From Myxococcales bacterium (GTDB lineage Bacteria; Myxococcota_A; Polyangia; Palsa-1104), in NCBI GenBank assembly GCA_028287105.1, contig JAQBQH010000177.1:1-35543 (forward strand): 35,543 nucleotides of DNA, in the 5' to 3' direction. Of this stretch, positions 1 through 9,308 are shown one piece after another (positions within the stretch are counted from its first letter, which is position 1; every line of letters begins with the position of its first letter). A model generated the notes under the pieces. That model was not told the origin of the DNA. It did no database searches and saw nothing but the letters and a program-made list of their open reading frames with translations. The translations under genes and the position numbers were made by a program.

Positions 1-1224
1 CTGTCGCTCCTGAGCGAATGTCAGCACTGGAGCAGCCTCGCCCTCGAGAGGCTCGACGGCGCCGAGCGCGGGACGCGACGGGAGATGAATTTGCAGGCCG
101 CGCTCGGCGTGTCCTCGATGTTCACCCGAGGCAACAGCGATGCGGCACTGTTGGCGCTGCGGCGCGGGCTCGCGTTGGCGGACGAGCTCGATGATCCCCT
201 GCAGCAGATTCGAATGCTCGGAGCGCTCGACATCTTCTTGACCCGGGTCGGCGAGTTTCGCGAGGCGCTGAAAATCGCGCAACGCAGTGAGGTCGCGGCG
301 CACCGACTGGACGATCCGGGCGTCCGGCTGATCTCGGACTGGATGATCGGCACCAACCTTCACCTTCTCGGTCGGCAAGTCGAAGCCGAGCAGCGCTGCA
401 AGACCGCGCTCGCGCCGCCGCCTCCGACACGGGCGGTGACAAAAGTGCAATTCGGTTTCGACCACCGCATTCGCGCGCTCGTTGCCCTCGGCCGTACGCT
501 CTGGCTCGTCGGTCGGGCCGAAGACGCGCACGACGTCGCCACGCTGACCCTGCACGAGGCGGCGCAGATCGGTCAGCCGGTGACGATGGCCATCGCATTC
601 GTGTGGACCTCGTCGGTGTTCGCGTGGACCGGCGATCTGGCTGAAGCTGCGGAGATGATCGAGAAGCTGATCGCCTTCGCCACCAAGCACGCGCTCAATC
701 CGTATCGCGCGGTCGGGCTGGCGCTCAAGGGCGAGCTCTCGGTGCGCCGCGGCGAGGCTGCCGCCGGCCTCGAGATGCTGCAACCCGCTGTGGCGACACT
801 GCACGTCGAGCGACACCATATTCTGCAGACGGTGTTCGCCACCGCGATGGCCGAGGGCCTGGGGATGGTCGGCCAGCACCAGGAGGCGCTGGCGACGATC
901 GAGCGCGCGATCGCGGCGGCACGGAAGAGCGGCGCCTCCTTCGACCTGCCGGAGATGCTGCGGCTGCAGGGCCATTTGCTGGCGACGATGCCCACGCCGA
1001 ACGAGGACGAGGCCGAGCGTTGTCTGCGTAAGGCGGTGGAGCTCGCGCAGCAGCAGGGCGCGATCGCGTGGGAGCTGCGCGCCGCCATGAGCCTGGCGCG
1101 TCTTCGTCGGCGCGGGCGCCGCGCGGAGGCGCACGATCTGCTCGCCGCCTGCTACGAGCGATTCACCCAGGGGTTGGAGACGGCCGATCTCATGCAGGCC
1201 CGGCTGCTGCTCTCCGAGGGTTAA
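1..1224 (+). CDS. TPR-rich C-terminal part of a large regulator or ATPase (5' partial)
   Basis: The reading frame is open from the first base of the window, so this is the 3' end of a longer gene. What is visible is about 407 residues of alpha-helical repeats with TPR-like spacing (recurring Ala/Leu/Gly/Glu-Ala helix pairs), ending in a segment in which a short helix carrying FTQGLETADLMQA precedes the stop. That ending resembles the C-terminus of bacterial proteins that join an N-terminal cyclase, kinase or winged-helix domain to a STAND-type ATPase and a TPR array. The N-terminal domains are outside the window, so the activity cannot be named. The stop codon overlaps the stop of the convergent hydrolase gene through a shared TTAA. 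Confidence 0.7.
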   Translation: MSLLSECQHWSSLALERLDGAERGTRREMNLQAALGVSSMFTRGNSDAALLALRRGLALADELDDPLQQIRMLGALDIFLTRVGEFREALKIAQRSEVAAHRLDDPGVRLISDWMIGTNLHLLGRQVEAEQRCKTALAPPPPTRAVTKVQFGFDHRIRALVALGRTLWLVGRAEDAHDVATLTLHEAAQIGQPVTMAIAFVWTSSVFAWTGDLAEAAEMIEKLIAFATKHALNPYRAVGLALKGELSVRRGEAAAGLEMLQPAVATLHVERHHILQTVFATAMAEGLGMVGQHQEALATIERAIAAARKSGASFDLPEMLRLQGHLLATMPTPNEDEAERCLRKAVELAQQQGAIAWELRAAMSLARLRRRGRRAEAHDLLAACYERFTQGLETADLMQARLLLSEG

Positions 1225-2060
1225 AGTGGAGCGAGCAGCTCGGCTACTCTCTCGGGCATCGACAGAAACGGTGAGTGTGAAGATTCGAGCGTCTGCACCG
1301 TCGTAGGGTTCTCCGGAAACGCCTGGTCCGCCTGTCTGATGAACAGGCGCTGCAACGCGGGGGGAATGGTGCGATCCCTGGTGCAGACGACATACGTCCG
1401 GTCGATGGCGCCCCATCGTGCGGCGGTGAGCGCCGTACCCTGCAGCGCCGTCGGCGTTGGCGCGTCGCAGCCCAACAGCGCGATGGCGGCGTCGGCCTTG
1501 TGCCGGTCGACATCGCCGTAGAAAGCCTCGCGCAGCCCTTCACGACGCTGTGGATCGTGGCTGTGCGGATCGACGCGCATCGCGCCGATCGCCACCGGAT
1601 CGCCGCACACCAGCGGCATGAAGACGCTGTCCTTGGCCTCGGGCAGACTGACGTAGGCGATGCACGGCGTCCCCGAAGCGGGCATGTAGGCCGTCAGGTA
1701 GACGAGATGCGCGATCAGCTCCGGTGCGCGCTCTGCTGCCCGCGACAGTACCGCGCCGCCCATGCTGTGCGCCACGACCGTCGTCGGTGCGCCCCGTCCT
1801 ATCGCTAGTATCTGTTGAATGAGGAGCTCGGCGGCCGTGTCGAGATCGATGGCACCGAGCGGAGACACCTCGGTGGCAAAGCTCGATTCATTGAACGGAC
1901 GAGCGGTCGCGGCGGCGGGACGCCGAGCACGCAGGCCGTGGCCCGCCATGTCCACGGGAACCGCGGCTCGTCCCGCTGCCGCGAGCGCGATCACGACATC
2001 GGTCCAACACCAGGCCCCATGATAGTAGCCGTGCAGCAGCACCAGCGGCGTCTTCGCCAT
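1221..2060 (-). CDS. alpha/beta hydrolase (esterase-like)
   Basis: This 279-residue protein has the full alpha/beta hydrolase pattern. There is an N-terminal beta strand followed by HGYYHGAWCW (oxyanion region), a nucleophile elbow AHSMGG with Ser99, an acid candidate Asp229 in CTRDRTIP, and a C-terminal His262 in SSHSPF. The layout matches the AB_hydrolase_6 group that includes EstC-type esterases and plant methylesterases; the substrate cannot be read from sequence. I chose the ATG at 2060 over one at 2102 because an AGAAGAGG ribosome binding site lies 6 nt upstream of it and the extra 14 residues look like untranslated sequence. It is transcribed alone, divergent from the NTF2-like gene and convergent with the upstream regulator. 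Confidence 0.85.
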   Translation of the reverse strand: MAKTPLVLLHGYYHGAWCWTDVVIALAAAGRAAVPVDMAGHGLRARRPAAATARPFNESSFATEVSPLGAIDLDTAAELLIQQILAIGRGAPTTVVAHSMGGAVLSRAAERAPELIAHLVYLTAYMPASGTPCIAYVSLPEAKDSVFMPLVCGDPVAIGAMRVDPHSHDPQRREGLREAFYGDVDRHKADAAIALLGCDAPTPTALQGTALTAARWGAIDRTYVVCTRDRTIPPALQRLFIRQADQAFPENPTTVQTLESSHSPFLSMPERVAELLAPL

Positions 2061-2184
2061 CGCTAGCCTCTTCTCCCGTAAGCACTTCGCAACTTTTCGC
2101 ACCCGTTAACGTGCGGTCCGTGCGCGGAACCCGCATCTTCTCTCTCGAGAACGCGCGCTCTTGCCGCGCAACGGGCGGCACCCA

Positions 2185-2874
2185 ATGGCACTTGCCGATC
2201 TAGCGAACCCAATTGCAGCTTTCTTGCGCGCCGCGGCCGCGCGCGACCGCGTGGCGCTCCTGGCCACGCTCGGCGCCGACGCCACCATCGTCGACAACGG
2301 CGCTGAGCATCGCGGCGAGGCGGCCATCTGCGCCTGGCTGGCCGGGCTCGCCGACGCGAGCGTGGCGTTGCGTCCGATATCGACCCGTGCCGGCCGAACG
2401 GCGTCGGTCGTATCGACGCCACCGCGCGAGCCAGTCACATCGCGGGTGGCCGGATACACCGCCTGGTGCTTCACCGTCGGCCACGACAGCATCCGCACCG
2501 TGACGGTGTCGGACGAACGCGGGCCCGACGTCCCGGAGCCGCTGGCGACATATGTTCGTGCGACCAACGGCGGCCAGCTCGAGGCATTGGTCGGCACGTT
2601 TGCCGACGACGCCGTGGTCAACGACGAGCTGCGCGAATACTGGCATAAGCCGGTCATCGCCGCCTGGGCCGCGCGCGAAATCATCGCCCCGCGCCTGACG
2701 ATGTTCGTGCAGAGGGTGATCGTCCATTACCAGCAACTCATCGCGACCGCCGTCGTCGACGGCGATTTCGACAAGCGCGGACTTCCCGATCCGTTGGTCC
2801 TGACACTCTATGCCTCCATCGCCGATGAGCGGATCGTACAGCTCCTGATCCTGCGAAACGAAGCAGACCTTTGA
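2185..2874 (+). CDS. tandem NTF2/SnoaL-like protein
   Basis: The 229-residue product appears to contain two successive NTF2-like folds. The first covers about residues 1-105 and opens with an amphipathic helix and then an Asp-Ala-x-Ile-Val-Asp strand. The second covers about residues 110-225 and repeats the theme (a Thr-Tyr-Val-Arg-Ala helix, then FADDAVVNDE). Such proteins can be small enzymes (isomerases, hydroxylases) or non-catalytic partners; no active site can be assigned here. The ATG at 2185 is chosen over an in-frame TTG at 2161 because the first helix of the fold begins right after it. It is divergent from the alpha/beta hydrolase with a short shared intergenic region. Confidence 0.65.
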   Translation: MALADLANPIAAFLRAAAARDRVALLATLGADATIVDNGAEHRGEAAICAWLAGLADASVALRPISTRAGRTASVVSTPPREPVTSRVAGYTAWCFTVGHDSIRTVTVSDERGPDVPEPLATYVRATNGGQLEALVGTFADDAVVNDELREYWHKPVIAAWAAREIIAPRLTMFVQRVIVHYQQLIATAVVDGDFDKRGLPDPLVLTLYASIADERIVQLLILRNEADL

Positions 2875-3138
2875 GCCACGGCCAACGCCGCGCTCGTACC
2901 CATCCACGCCGACGCCAAACCATCGCGCAGAAGTAGACGGACGTCTTTCGCGGCATTGCGGGAAGTCATCGCGCGATTGCGATTCGCCGCGCCGGAAGTG
3001 GTGTCGGATATCTCGGCATCGCGGCATGTCCAGGTCTTCGACACCGCAAGCCGAAGCGATTGACTAGACGGCCCCTTCAGCTCGGCCCGAGCCGTGCACT
3101 CCGGTGCTCGCGGACGTTGTTCGCCAAGGAGCGGGGAA

Positions 3139-4281
3139 ATGACCACGAGACGGATAGTCGCGAGTCGCTTTAGCCTGGGGCTCGCAGGGTTGTCGCTGGC
3201 GGCGCTACTGCCCGCCTGTGGTGGTCGGGTCGAAGCGAACACCCAAGCGGAACCGAAGCCCACTGCGACGGTCGCCCTGCCGGTGCGCGAGGCGGTGACC
3301 GAGTACACCGAGCACACCGGCAGTCTCGAGGCGCCCGAGAGCGTCGAAGTCCGTCCGCGCGTCTCCGGTGCCGTCATGCGCGCCGCTTTTCGCGAAGGCG
3401 ACCTCGTCAAGAAGGGCCAGTTGCTCTTCGTGATCGATCCACGCCCGTTCGAGGTTGCCGCCGCTCGCGCCAGGGCCGAGCTTGCGAGCATTCGCGCCGA
3501 TCTCGACCTGGCGCGGAAGAACTTCGCGCGCGCCAAGAGCCTGCTCCTGGCGCAGGCCATTGCGCAGCGCGACTTCGACGTCCAGAGCGCGTCGCAGAAC
3601 CAGCTCGGAGCGCGCGAGCAGAGTGCGAGCGCGGCGCTGGCGAGCGCCCACCTCGACCTGGAGTACGCCTACATCCGCTCGCCCATCGACGGACGCATTG
3701 GCCGCAAGCTGGTCACCGTCGGTAACATGGTCGGCCCAACCACACCCTCACCGCTGGCCACCGTCGTCTCGATCGATCCGCTGTACGCGTACGTGCAGCT
3801 CGAGGAGGCGCGCGGCCAGGAGCTGGAGCGTGGCAAGTCTCTTACGGTAGACATCGGCTTCGCCGGCGAAGAGGGTTATCCGCATCGAGCGCCCGTCGAC
3901 TTCATCGACAATCACGTCGACGCGTCGAGTGGCACCGTCAAAGTCCGAGCGGTCATCCCCAACCACGACGGCAAGCTCACGCAAGGCCTGTTCGCGCGCG
4001 TGCGGGTCCCGCGGGCAAGGGTCCAGGATGCGCTGCTCGTCGCCGACCGCGCCATCGCCACCGACCAGGAGCATCGATTCGTCTTGGTCGTCGACCAAAC
4101 GGGCAAGGTGCAGTACCGCGCCGTGCAGCTCGGCTCGATCAGCGATGGCTTGCGCGTGGTGCGCAGCGGGTTGACGCCGGACGACCGCGTGATCGTGCGC
4201 GGGCTACAACGCGTGCGCCCCGGCGTGATCGTGCAGCCGGAGCTGATCGCGATGCGCGACGCCGATCGAAAGAAGGACTAG
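3139..4281 (+). CDS. RND efflux periplasmic adaptor (membrane fusion lipoprotein)
   Basis: This 380-residue protein is the adaptor subunit of a tripartite RND efflux pump (AcrA/MexE type). It starts with a signal peptide ending in a lipobox (LLPAC, Cys27), so it should be lipid-anchored in the inner membrane. The lipoyl half-motifs (VRPRVSGAVMRAAFREGDLVKKGQ and, after the hairpin, YIRSPIDGRIGR) flank a coiled coil rich in Ala, Arg and Gln at about residues 105-175. Beta-barrel and membrane-proximal domains follow. The ATG at 3139 has an AAGGAG ribosome binding site 7 nt upstream; an in-frame GTG at 3094 would delay the signal peptide and is unlikely. The pump gene begins 4 nt after the stop, so the two form an operon. 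Confidence 0.93.
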   Translation: MTTRRIVASRFSLGLAGLSLAALLPACGGRVEANTQAEPKPTATVALPVREAVTEYTEHTGSLEAPESVEVRPRVSGAVMRAAFREGDLVKKGQLLFVIDPRPFEVAAARARAELASIRADLDLARKNFARAKSLLLAQAIAQRDFDVQSASQNQLGAREQSASAALASAHLDLEYAYIRSPIDGRIGRKLVTVGNMVGPTTPSPLATVVSIDPLYAYVQLEEARGQELERGKSLTVDIGFAGEEGYPHRAPVDFIDNHVDASSGTVKVRAVIPNHDGKLTQGLFARVRVPRARVQDALLVADRAIATDQEHRFVLVVDQTGKVQYRAVQLGSISDGLRVVRSGLTPDDRVIVRGLQRVRPGVIVQPELIAMRDADRKKD

Positions 4282-4285
4282 CGCC

Positions 4286-7200
4286 ATGAGAATCGCCCGC
4301 TTCTTCATCGAACGGCCGATCTTCGCCGGCGTGTTGTCGATCATCATCTTCCTCCTCGGCCTGATCTCGATGTTCCGACTGCCCATCTCGGAATATCCCG
4401 AGGTGGTGCCGCCGACGGTCATCGTGCGCGCGCAATACCCCGGGGCAAACCCGCAAGTGATCGCGGAGACGGTCGCGGCGCCGCTGGAGCAAGAGATCAA
4501 TGGCGTCGAGGACATGATCTACATGTCGTCGCTGGCCAACAGCGACGGCTCGATGACCTTGACCGTCACCTTTCGTCTCGGCGCCGACCTCGACCGTGCG
4601 CAAGTGCAGGTCCAGAACCGCGTCGCCCAGGCTCTGCCGCGCCTCCCCGAGGATGTCCGCCGATTCGGCGTCACGACGCGCAAGAGCTCGCCCGACCTGA
4701 CGATGCTCGTGCATCTGTTATCTCCCGACGGCCGCTACGACGAGACGTACCTGCGCAACTACGCGCTCCTGCAGGTCAAGGACGCGCTGGCGCGCATTCC
4801 CGGCACGGGCGACGTGCAGCTCTTCGGCTCCGGCGACTACAGCATGCGCGTCTGGCTCGATCCCGAGAAGGTCGCCTCGCGCGGCCTCACCGCCAGCGAC
4901 ATCGTGCGCGCGTTACGCGAGCAGAACGTGCAGGTGGCCGCCGGTGCGCTCGGCCAACAGCCGGCACCGCACAACGCCAGCTTCCAGATCACCATCAACG
5001 CCCGCGGCCGTCTCGTCGAGGAGTCGGAGTTCGCGGATATCGTCGTCAAGGCGACCGCCGACGGTGCGCAGGTCCGACTCGGCGACGTGGCACGCATCGA
5101 GCTCGGCGCCAATCAATACGCGCTGCGCAGCCTCCTCGACAACAAAGCTGCGGTGGCCATCCCGGTGTTCCAAGCGCCGGGCTCGAACGCGCTGGCGCTC
5201 TCGGACGCCGTGCGCGCCAAGATGAAGGAGCTCTCCAAGAGCTTCCCTCAAGGAATCACCTACGACATCGTCTACGACCCGACCCGCTTCGTGCAGTCCT
5301 CGATCGAAGAGGTCATCCGCACCCTGTTCGAGGCGCTGTTGCTGGTCGTGCTCGTCGTCATTCTGTTCCTGCAAACGTGGCGCGCTTCGATCATTCCGAT
5401 CGCGGCGGTGCCGGTATCGCTCGTCGGTACCTTCGCGCTCATGAACCTGTTCGGGTTCTCCATCAACAACTTGTCACTCTTCGGCCTGGTGCTCGCCATC
5501 GGCATCGTCGTCGACGACGCCATCGTCGTGGTCGAGAACGTGGAGCGCAACATCGCGCTCGGGCTCTCACCCAAGGAAGCAACGAAGAAGGCGATGGAGG
5601 AAGTCTCGGGACCGATCATCGCCATCGCGCTCGTGCTCTGCGCCGTGTTCGTGCCGGTCGGCTTCATTCCCGGCTTGACCGGCCAGTTCTATCGACAGTT
5701 CGCGCTCACCATCGCCATCTCGACGGTCATCTCGGCCTTCAACTCGCTGACGCTGAGCCCGGCGCTGGCGGCCCGCCTGCTCGTCGCGCACGATGCGCCG
5801 AAGGATCTGCCGACGCGACTGATCGACCGCGCCTTCGGCTGGCTCTTCCGCCCGTTCAATCGTGTGTTCGACAGCGCCGCGACGCGCTACGTGAGCGGAG
5901 TCCGCCGCATCCTGCGTCGCTCCGGCGTGGCGCTGGTGACCTACGGCGGCATGCTGCTTCTGACCTACGTGGGCTTCACCAAAGTGCCCACCGGCTTCGT
6001 GCCGACCCAGGACAAGCAGTACCTCGTCGCCTTCGCGCAGCTTCCCGATGCCGCCTCGCTCGAGCGCACCGACGAGGTCATCCGGCGCATCTCGAAGATC
6101 GCGCTCGCCACCGAGGGCGTCGACCACGCGGTCGCCTTCCCCGGCCTCAACATCTCGGGATTCAGCAACAGCACCAACGCGGGCGTGCTGTTCGTCACCC
6201 TCAAGCCGTTCGAAGAGCGCAAGGCCAAGCATCTGTCCGGCCTTGCCATCGCGGCGACGCTCAACCAGAAGCTCCAGGCCGAGCAAGATGCGTTCGTCGC
6301 CGTCTTCCCGCCACCGGCCGTCAGTGGTCTCGGGGCGATCGGGGGCTGGAAGCTCTACGTCGAAGATCGCGCCAACCGCGGCCCGCAGTCGCTGTACGCA
6401 GACACGCAGAAGCTGATGGGCGCGGCGACGCAGTCGGGACAGTTCACCGGGATCTTCTCGGACTTCAACGTCGGCGTTCCGCAGCTGTTCGCCGATCTCG
6501 ATCGACAGAAGGCCAAGGCCGAAGGCGTCGCCGTGACCGATGTCTTCGAAACCATGCAGGCGTACCTCGGCTCGCTCTACGTCAACGACTTCAACCGATT
6601 CGGCCGCACGTTCCAGGTCACGGTGCAGGCCGACGCGTCGCACCGCATGACCTCGCGCGACATCCTCGGCCTCAAGACGCGCAACGCCGCCGGCGACATG
6701 GTTCCGCTCGGCAGCATCCTGAGCGTGCGTGACACGACCGGCCCCGACCGCGTCACGCGCTACAACGGCTACCCTGCCGCCGAGCTCAACGGCGGACCGG
6801 CGCCCGGCATGAGCTCGAGCCAATCGCTCGCCGCCATGGCCGCGCTGGCCGCGCGTGAGCTGCCGTCGTCGACGGCCTACGAGTGGACCGACCTGGCGTA
6901 TCAGCAGGTGCAGGCGGGAAGCACCGCACTCCTCATCTTCCCGCTGTGCGTGCTGCTCGTGTTCCTGGTGCTGGCAGCGCAATACGAGAGCTGGTCGCTG
7001 CCGCTGTCGGTCATCCTGATCGTGCCCACTTGCCTTCTGGCCGCGATCGCGGGCGTGTGGCTCGACGGCAGCGACAACAACATCTTCACGCAGATCGGCC
7101 TCTTCGTGCTGGTGGCGCTGTCGTGCAAGAACGCCATCCTGATCGTCGAGTTCGCCAAGGACGAGCAGCTGAAGAACCCCGATCCGATCGCGGCCGTGTT

Positions 7201-7474
7201 GGCGGCGTGCCGCCTGCGCCTGCGCCCGATCTTGATGACCTCGATCGCCTTCATCATGGGCGTCTGGCCGCTCTTGCGCTCGCACGGAGCGGGCGCCGAG
7301 ATGCGGCACGCAATGGGCGTCGCAGTCTTCGCCGGCATGATTGGCGTGACGCTGTTCGGCCTCCTGCTCACGCCGGTGTTCTTCACGTTGCTGCGGCGGC
7401 GCCGCGCCTCACGAGTCGTCGCGTCCGAGCCCTCGCCGCTTCCGCACGAAGGTCATTCGACCGCAACCATCTAG
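4286..7474 (+). CDS. RND multidrug efflux transporter (HAE1/MexF-AcrB type)
   Basis: This is a full-length inner-membrane RND pump of 1062 residues, a normal size for the hydrophobe/amphiphile efflux family. It begins with the typical FFIERPIFA segment and one membrane helix, then a large periplasmic loop, a bundle of helices, and the same pattern repeated. The proton-relay residues are present: the Asp410-Asp411 pair in AIGIVVDDAIVVVEN (fourth helix) and Lys948 in SCKNAILIVEF (tenth helix). It should export small amphiphilic compounds by proton antiport together with the adaptor upstream. No outer-membrane channel gene and no TetR/MarR-type regulator lie next to it, so the channel must be encoded elsewhere. 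Closest in style to MexF. Confidence 0.95.
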   Translation: MRIARFFIERPIFAGVLSIIIFLLGLISMFRLPISEYPEVVPPTVIVRAQYPGANPQVIAETVAAPLEQEINGVEDMIYMSSLANSDGSMTLTVTFRLGADLDRAQVQVQNRVAQALPRLPEDVRRFGVTTRKSSPDLTMLVHLLSPDGRYDETYLRNYALLQVKDALARIPGTGDVQLFGSGDYSMRVWLDPEKVASRGLTASDIVRALREQNVQVAAGALGQQPAPHNASFQITINARGRLVEESEFADIVVKATADGAQVRLGDVARIELGANQYALRSLLDNKAAVAIPVFQAPGSNALALSDAVRAKMKELSKSFPQGITYDIVYDPTRFVQSSIEEVIRTLFEALLLVVLVVILFLQTWRASIIPIAAVPVSLVGTFALMNLFGFSINNLSLFGLVLAIGIVVDDAIVVVENVERNIALGLSPKEATKKAMEEVSGPIIAIALVLCAVFVPVGFIPGLTGQFYRQFALTIAISTVISAFNSLTLSPALAARLLVAHDAPKDLPTRLIDRAFGWLFRPFNRVFDSAATRYVSGVRRILRRSGVALVTYGGMLLLTYVGFTKVPTGFVPTQDKQYLVAFAQLPDAASLERTDEVIRRISKIALATEGVDHAVAFPGLNISGFSNSTNAGVLFVTLKPFEERKAKHLSGLAIAATLNQKLQAEQDAFVAVFPPPAVSGLGAIGGWKLYVEDRANRGPQSLYADTQKLMGAATQSGQFTGIFSDFNVGVPQLFADLDRQKAKAEGVAVTDVFETMQAYLGSLYVNDFNRFGRTFQVTVQADASHRMTSRDILGLKTRNAAGDMVPLGSILSVRDTTGPDRVTRYNGYPAAELNGGPAPGMSSSQSLAAMAALAARELPSSTAYEWTDLAYQQVQAGSTALLIFPLCVLLVFLVLAAQYESWSLPLSVILIVPTCLLAAIAGVWLDGSDNNIFTQIGLFVLVALSCKNAILIVEFAKDEQLKNPDPIAAVLAACRLRLRPILMTSIAFIMGVWPLLRSHGAGAEMRHAMGVAVFAGMIGVTLFGLLLTPVFFTLLRRRRASRVVASEPSPLPHEGHSTATI

Positions 7475-7509
7475 CGCGGCGCCTACTTCAGCTGAGGTAT
7501 CGTGTGGCG

Positions 7510-8397
7510 ATGAAACCCTGGCCTGAGCTCTCGATCGCGGCGTCGCGCGACACCTACGCGACGCTTCTCCTGTACGCGCAAGTCGTCGGCAAGATTCGAC
7601 TGGCGCTGACCCCGAAGATGAACCAGTGGTGGAACGTGCCCCTGTACGTGACGACACGCGGGCTGACGACGTCACCGATGGCGTATCACGACCGCTCTGT
7701 CTCGATCGATTTCGACTTCATCGATCATGCGCTCGTCATCCGCGATAGCGACGGACAGACGCGGTCGCTGCCGCTGGTGCCACGATCCGTGGCCGACTTC
7801 TATCGCGATCTGTTCCGCGAGCTGGCGGCCCTCGACGTCCACGTCGAAATCCAACCGGTGCCGCAGGAGTGTCCGGTCACGATGCGATTCGACGAAGACG
7901 CCGAGCACTGCAGCTACGACGCCGCGCAAGCGCACCGGCTTTGGTCCGCCTTCCGGCGAATCGAACCGGTGTTTCAAACCTTCCGCGCGCGCTTTCGTGG
8001 CAAATGCAGCCCCGTTCACCTGTTCTGGGGCGGGTTCGACCTCGCGGTGACGCGCTTTTGCGGGCGACGCGCGCCGGTGCGCAAGGGAGCCGTCGATCGC
8101 GACGCCTACGACGAGGAGGTCATCTCCCTCGGCTTCTGGCCCGGCGATCCCTGGACCGGCAACACGGAGGCGATGTTCTACTCGTACACCGTGCCGGAGC
8201 CTGCCGGCCTCGCGCGGCAGCGAATTCGGCCCGCGGCTGCATCCTTCAGCGACAGCTTCAAGGAGTTCGTGCTGCCCTACGACGACGTCCGCCGCGCGGC
8301 AGATCCGGTCGACGCGATCTTGCAGTTCGCGCAGAGCACTTACGACGCGGGATCCACGCTTGCGGCCTGGGACCGCGACGCTCTCGGGTACCCCTAG
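7510..8397 (+). CDS. DUF5996 family protein
   Basis: The 295-residue soluble protein matches the DUF5996 family by its internal signatures: an N-terminal WPELSIAASRDTYATL segment, a central HLFWGGFDLAVTRFCGRRAP motif, and an EVISLGFWPGDPW motif followed by FYSYTVPEP. The family is widespread in bacteria and has no established biochemical function that I know of. No signal peptide or membrane segment is visible. It begins 35 nt after the RND pump, so it could be read through from the pump promoter, but a functional link to efflux is not supported by the sequence. The gene is convergent with the pirin gene across a perfect hairpin. Confidence 0.85.
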   Translation: MKPWPELSIAASRDTYATLLLYAQVVGKIRLALTPKMNQWWNVPLYVTTRGLTTSPMAYHDRSVSIDFDFIDHALVIRDSDGQTRSLPLVPRSVADFYRDLFRELAALDVHVEIQPVPQECPVTMRFDEDAEHCSYDAAQAHRLWSAFRRIEPVFQTFRARFRGKCSPVHLFWGGFDLAVTRFCGRRAPVRKGAVDRDAYDEEVISLGFWPGDPWTGNTEAMFYSYTVPEPAGLARQRIRPAAASFSDSFKEFVLPYDDVRRAADPVDAILQFAQSTYDAGSTLAAWDRDALGYP

Positions 8398-8420
8398 CAG
8401 GCGCGTGGACGCGCTTGGCA

Positions 8421-8452
8421 GGCGCTACTCGCTGTCAACCACGAGTAGCGCC
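8421..8452. terminator. hairpin between convergent genes, likely bidirectional terminator
   Basis: An 11-bp perfect inverted repeat (GGCGCTACTCG at 8421-8431 and its complement at 8442-8452) encloses a 10-nt loop. It lies in the 66-nt gap between the convergent DUF5996 and pirin genes, where it could stop transcription from both sides. No T-run follows on either strand, so it is not a textbook intrinsic terminator; it may act with Rho or simply protect 3' ends. Confidence 0.55.
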
Positions 8453-8463
8453 CGCGTCGCCGC

Positions 8464-9306
8464 TTAGATCGTTCGTTTCGCGCGGAGCTCGTGACCGATG
8501 CGACGAATCTCGCTCTCGCCTCGGCGCAACGCCTCACCGCTCGTGTGCACCGAGTAATTGCCGAGAACGAGGTCGTGCGGATGCTTCGCCGCGGATCCGA
8601 GCACGAACCCGGTCTTGCCCTCGGCCTGGAACTGGATCGCTTCCTCCGACGGCTCGAAGATGGCGACCTCGCCGCTCGGTATCGTCGTCGAAGAGGTGCG
8701 GAGCGCGCCCTCCGCCACGGCCACCCATGCCACCGTGTGACCGGTTGGAGGCTGATAGGTCCAGCGCTCTCCGGGCTTCAGGCTCACCGAGAGGTAGGTC
8801 ATCGGAGGAGCGTCGATCGGGCTCCTCGCGTTGCCATACGCCCCGAGGATGACCCGCGCCGGTCCTTCTTCCGGCACATCCTTGGGCATCACGTAGTGAC
8901 TGGCGAAGGGTGCGTTCTCCAGCTCGGGCGGCAGCGCGACCCACAGCTGGAACGCTCTGACGCGTCCGGGCTCGGGGGCGCCGGTATGCCAGACTCCGTT
9001 GCTCGCCCGCATCCACTCGACGCTCCCGGCAGGCAGCACGCCGTCCTTGCCGGTCGTCTCGGCGAAGCGCACCCCTCCTTCGAGCATCACCGTCACCGTC
9101 GCGATGCCCGAATGCGGGTGCCAACCGTAGTCCATCGGCGTCGGCGCGAGCCGCCCGTCGAACGCGGCGAGATCCAGAAATACGAACGGCTTGATGAGCT
9201 GGCCCAGGTCCGAAGGGCTCACCAACCGCGTGATGGGACCGCGCGTACCTCCGCGGGTGCGCTGAACGACCTCGCGGCTGCGATTCTCGATCTGACGTGC
9301 AAACAT
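8464..9306 (-). CDS. pirin family protein
   Basis: This 280-residue bicupin matches the pirin family (YhhW/human PIR). The N-terminal cupin carries the WHPHSGI motif (His63, His65) and GSVEWMRASNGVWH (His107), three of the four metal ligands of pirins. The fourth ligand, a Glu two residues after the third His, is replaced by Gly109 (VWHTGAPE), so metal binding or quercetinase activity may be altered. The C-terminal cupin is less conserved, as is usual. The gene follows marR with only 2 nt between them, and its GGAGG ribosome binding site lies within the end of marR. The pair is a common redox- or phenolic-responsive arrangement, presumably controlled by the MarR protein. Confidence 0.92.
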   Translation of the reverse strand: MFARQIENRSREVVQRTRGGTRGPITRLVSPSDLGQLIKPFVFLDLAAFDGRLAPTPMDYGWHPHSGIATVTVMLEGGVRFAETTGKDGVLPAGSVEWMRASNGVWHTGAPEPGRVRAFQLWVALPPELENAPFASHYVMPKDVPEEGPARVILGAYGNARSPIDAPPMTYLSVSLKPGERWTYQPPTGHTVAWVAVAEGALRTSSTTIPSGEVAIFEPSEEAIQFQAEGKTGFVLGSAAKHPHDLVLGNYSVHTSGEALRRGESEIRRIGHELRAKRTI

Positions 9307-9308
9307 GA

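Noticed and set aside
2875-3138. Possible small gene or regulator between the NTF2-like gene and the RND operon
   Set aside because: No frame with a start signal and normal codon use is present; only the AAGGAG site of the adaptor gene stands out.
5567-7309. Long minus-strand open frame (580 codons) opposite the RND pump
   Set aside because: It is a GC-skew shadow of the pump gene: composition dominated by Arg, Ala, His and Asp, with no domain, while the plus-strand frame is a complete RND transporter.
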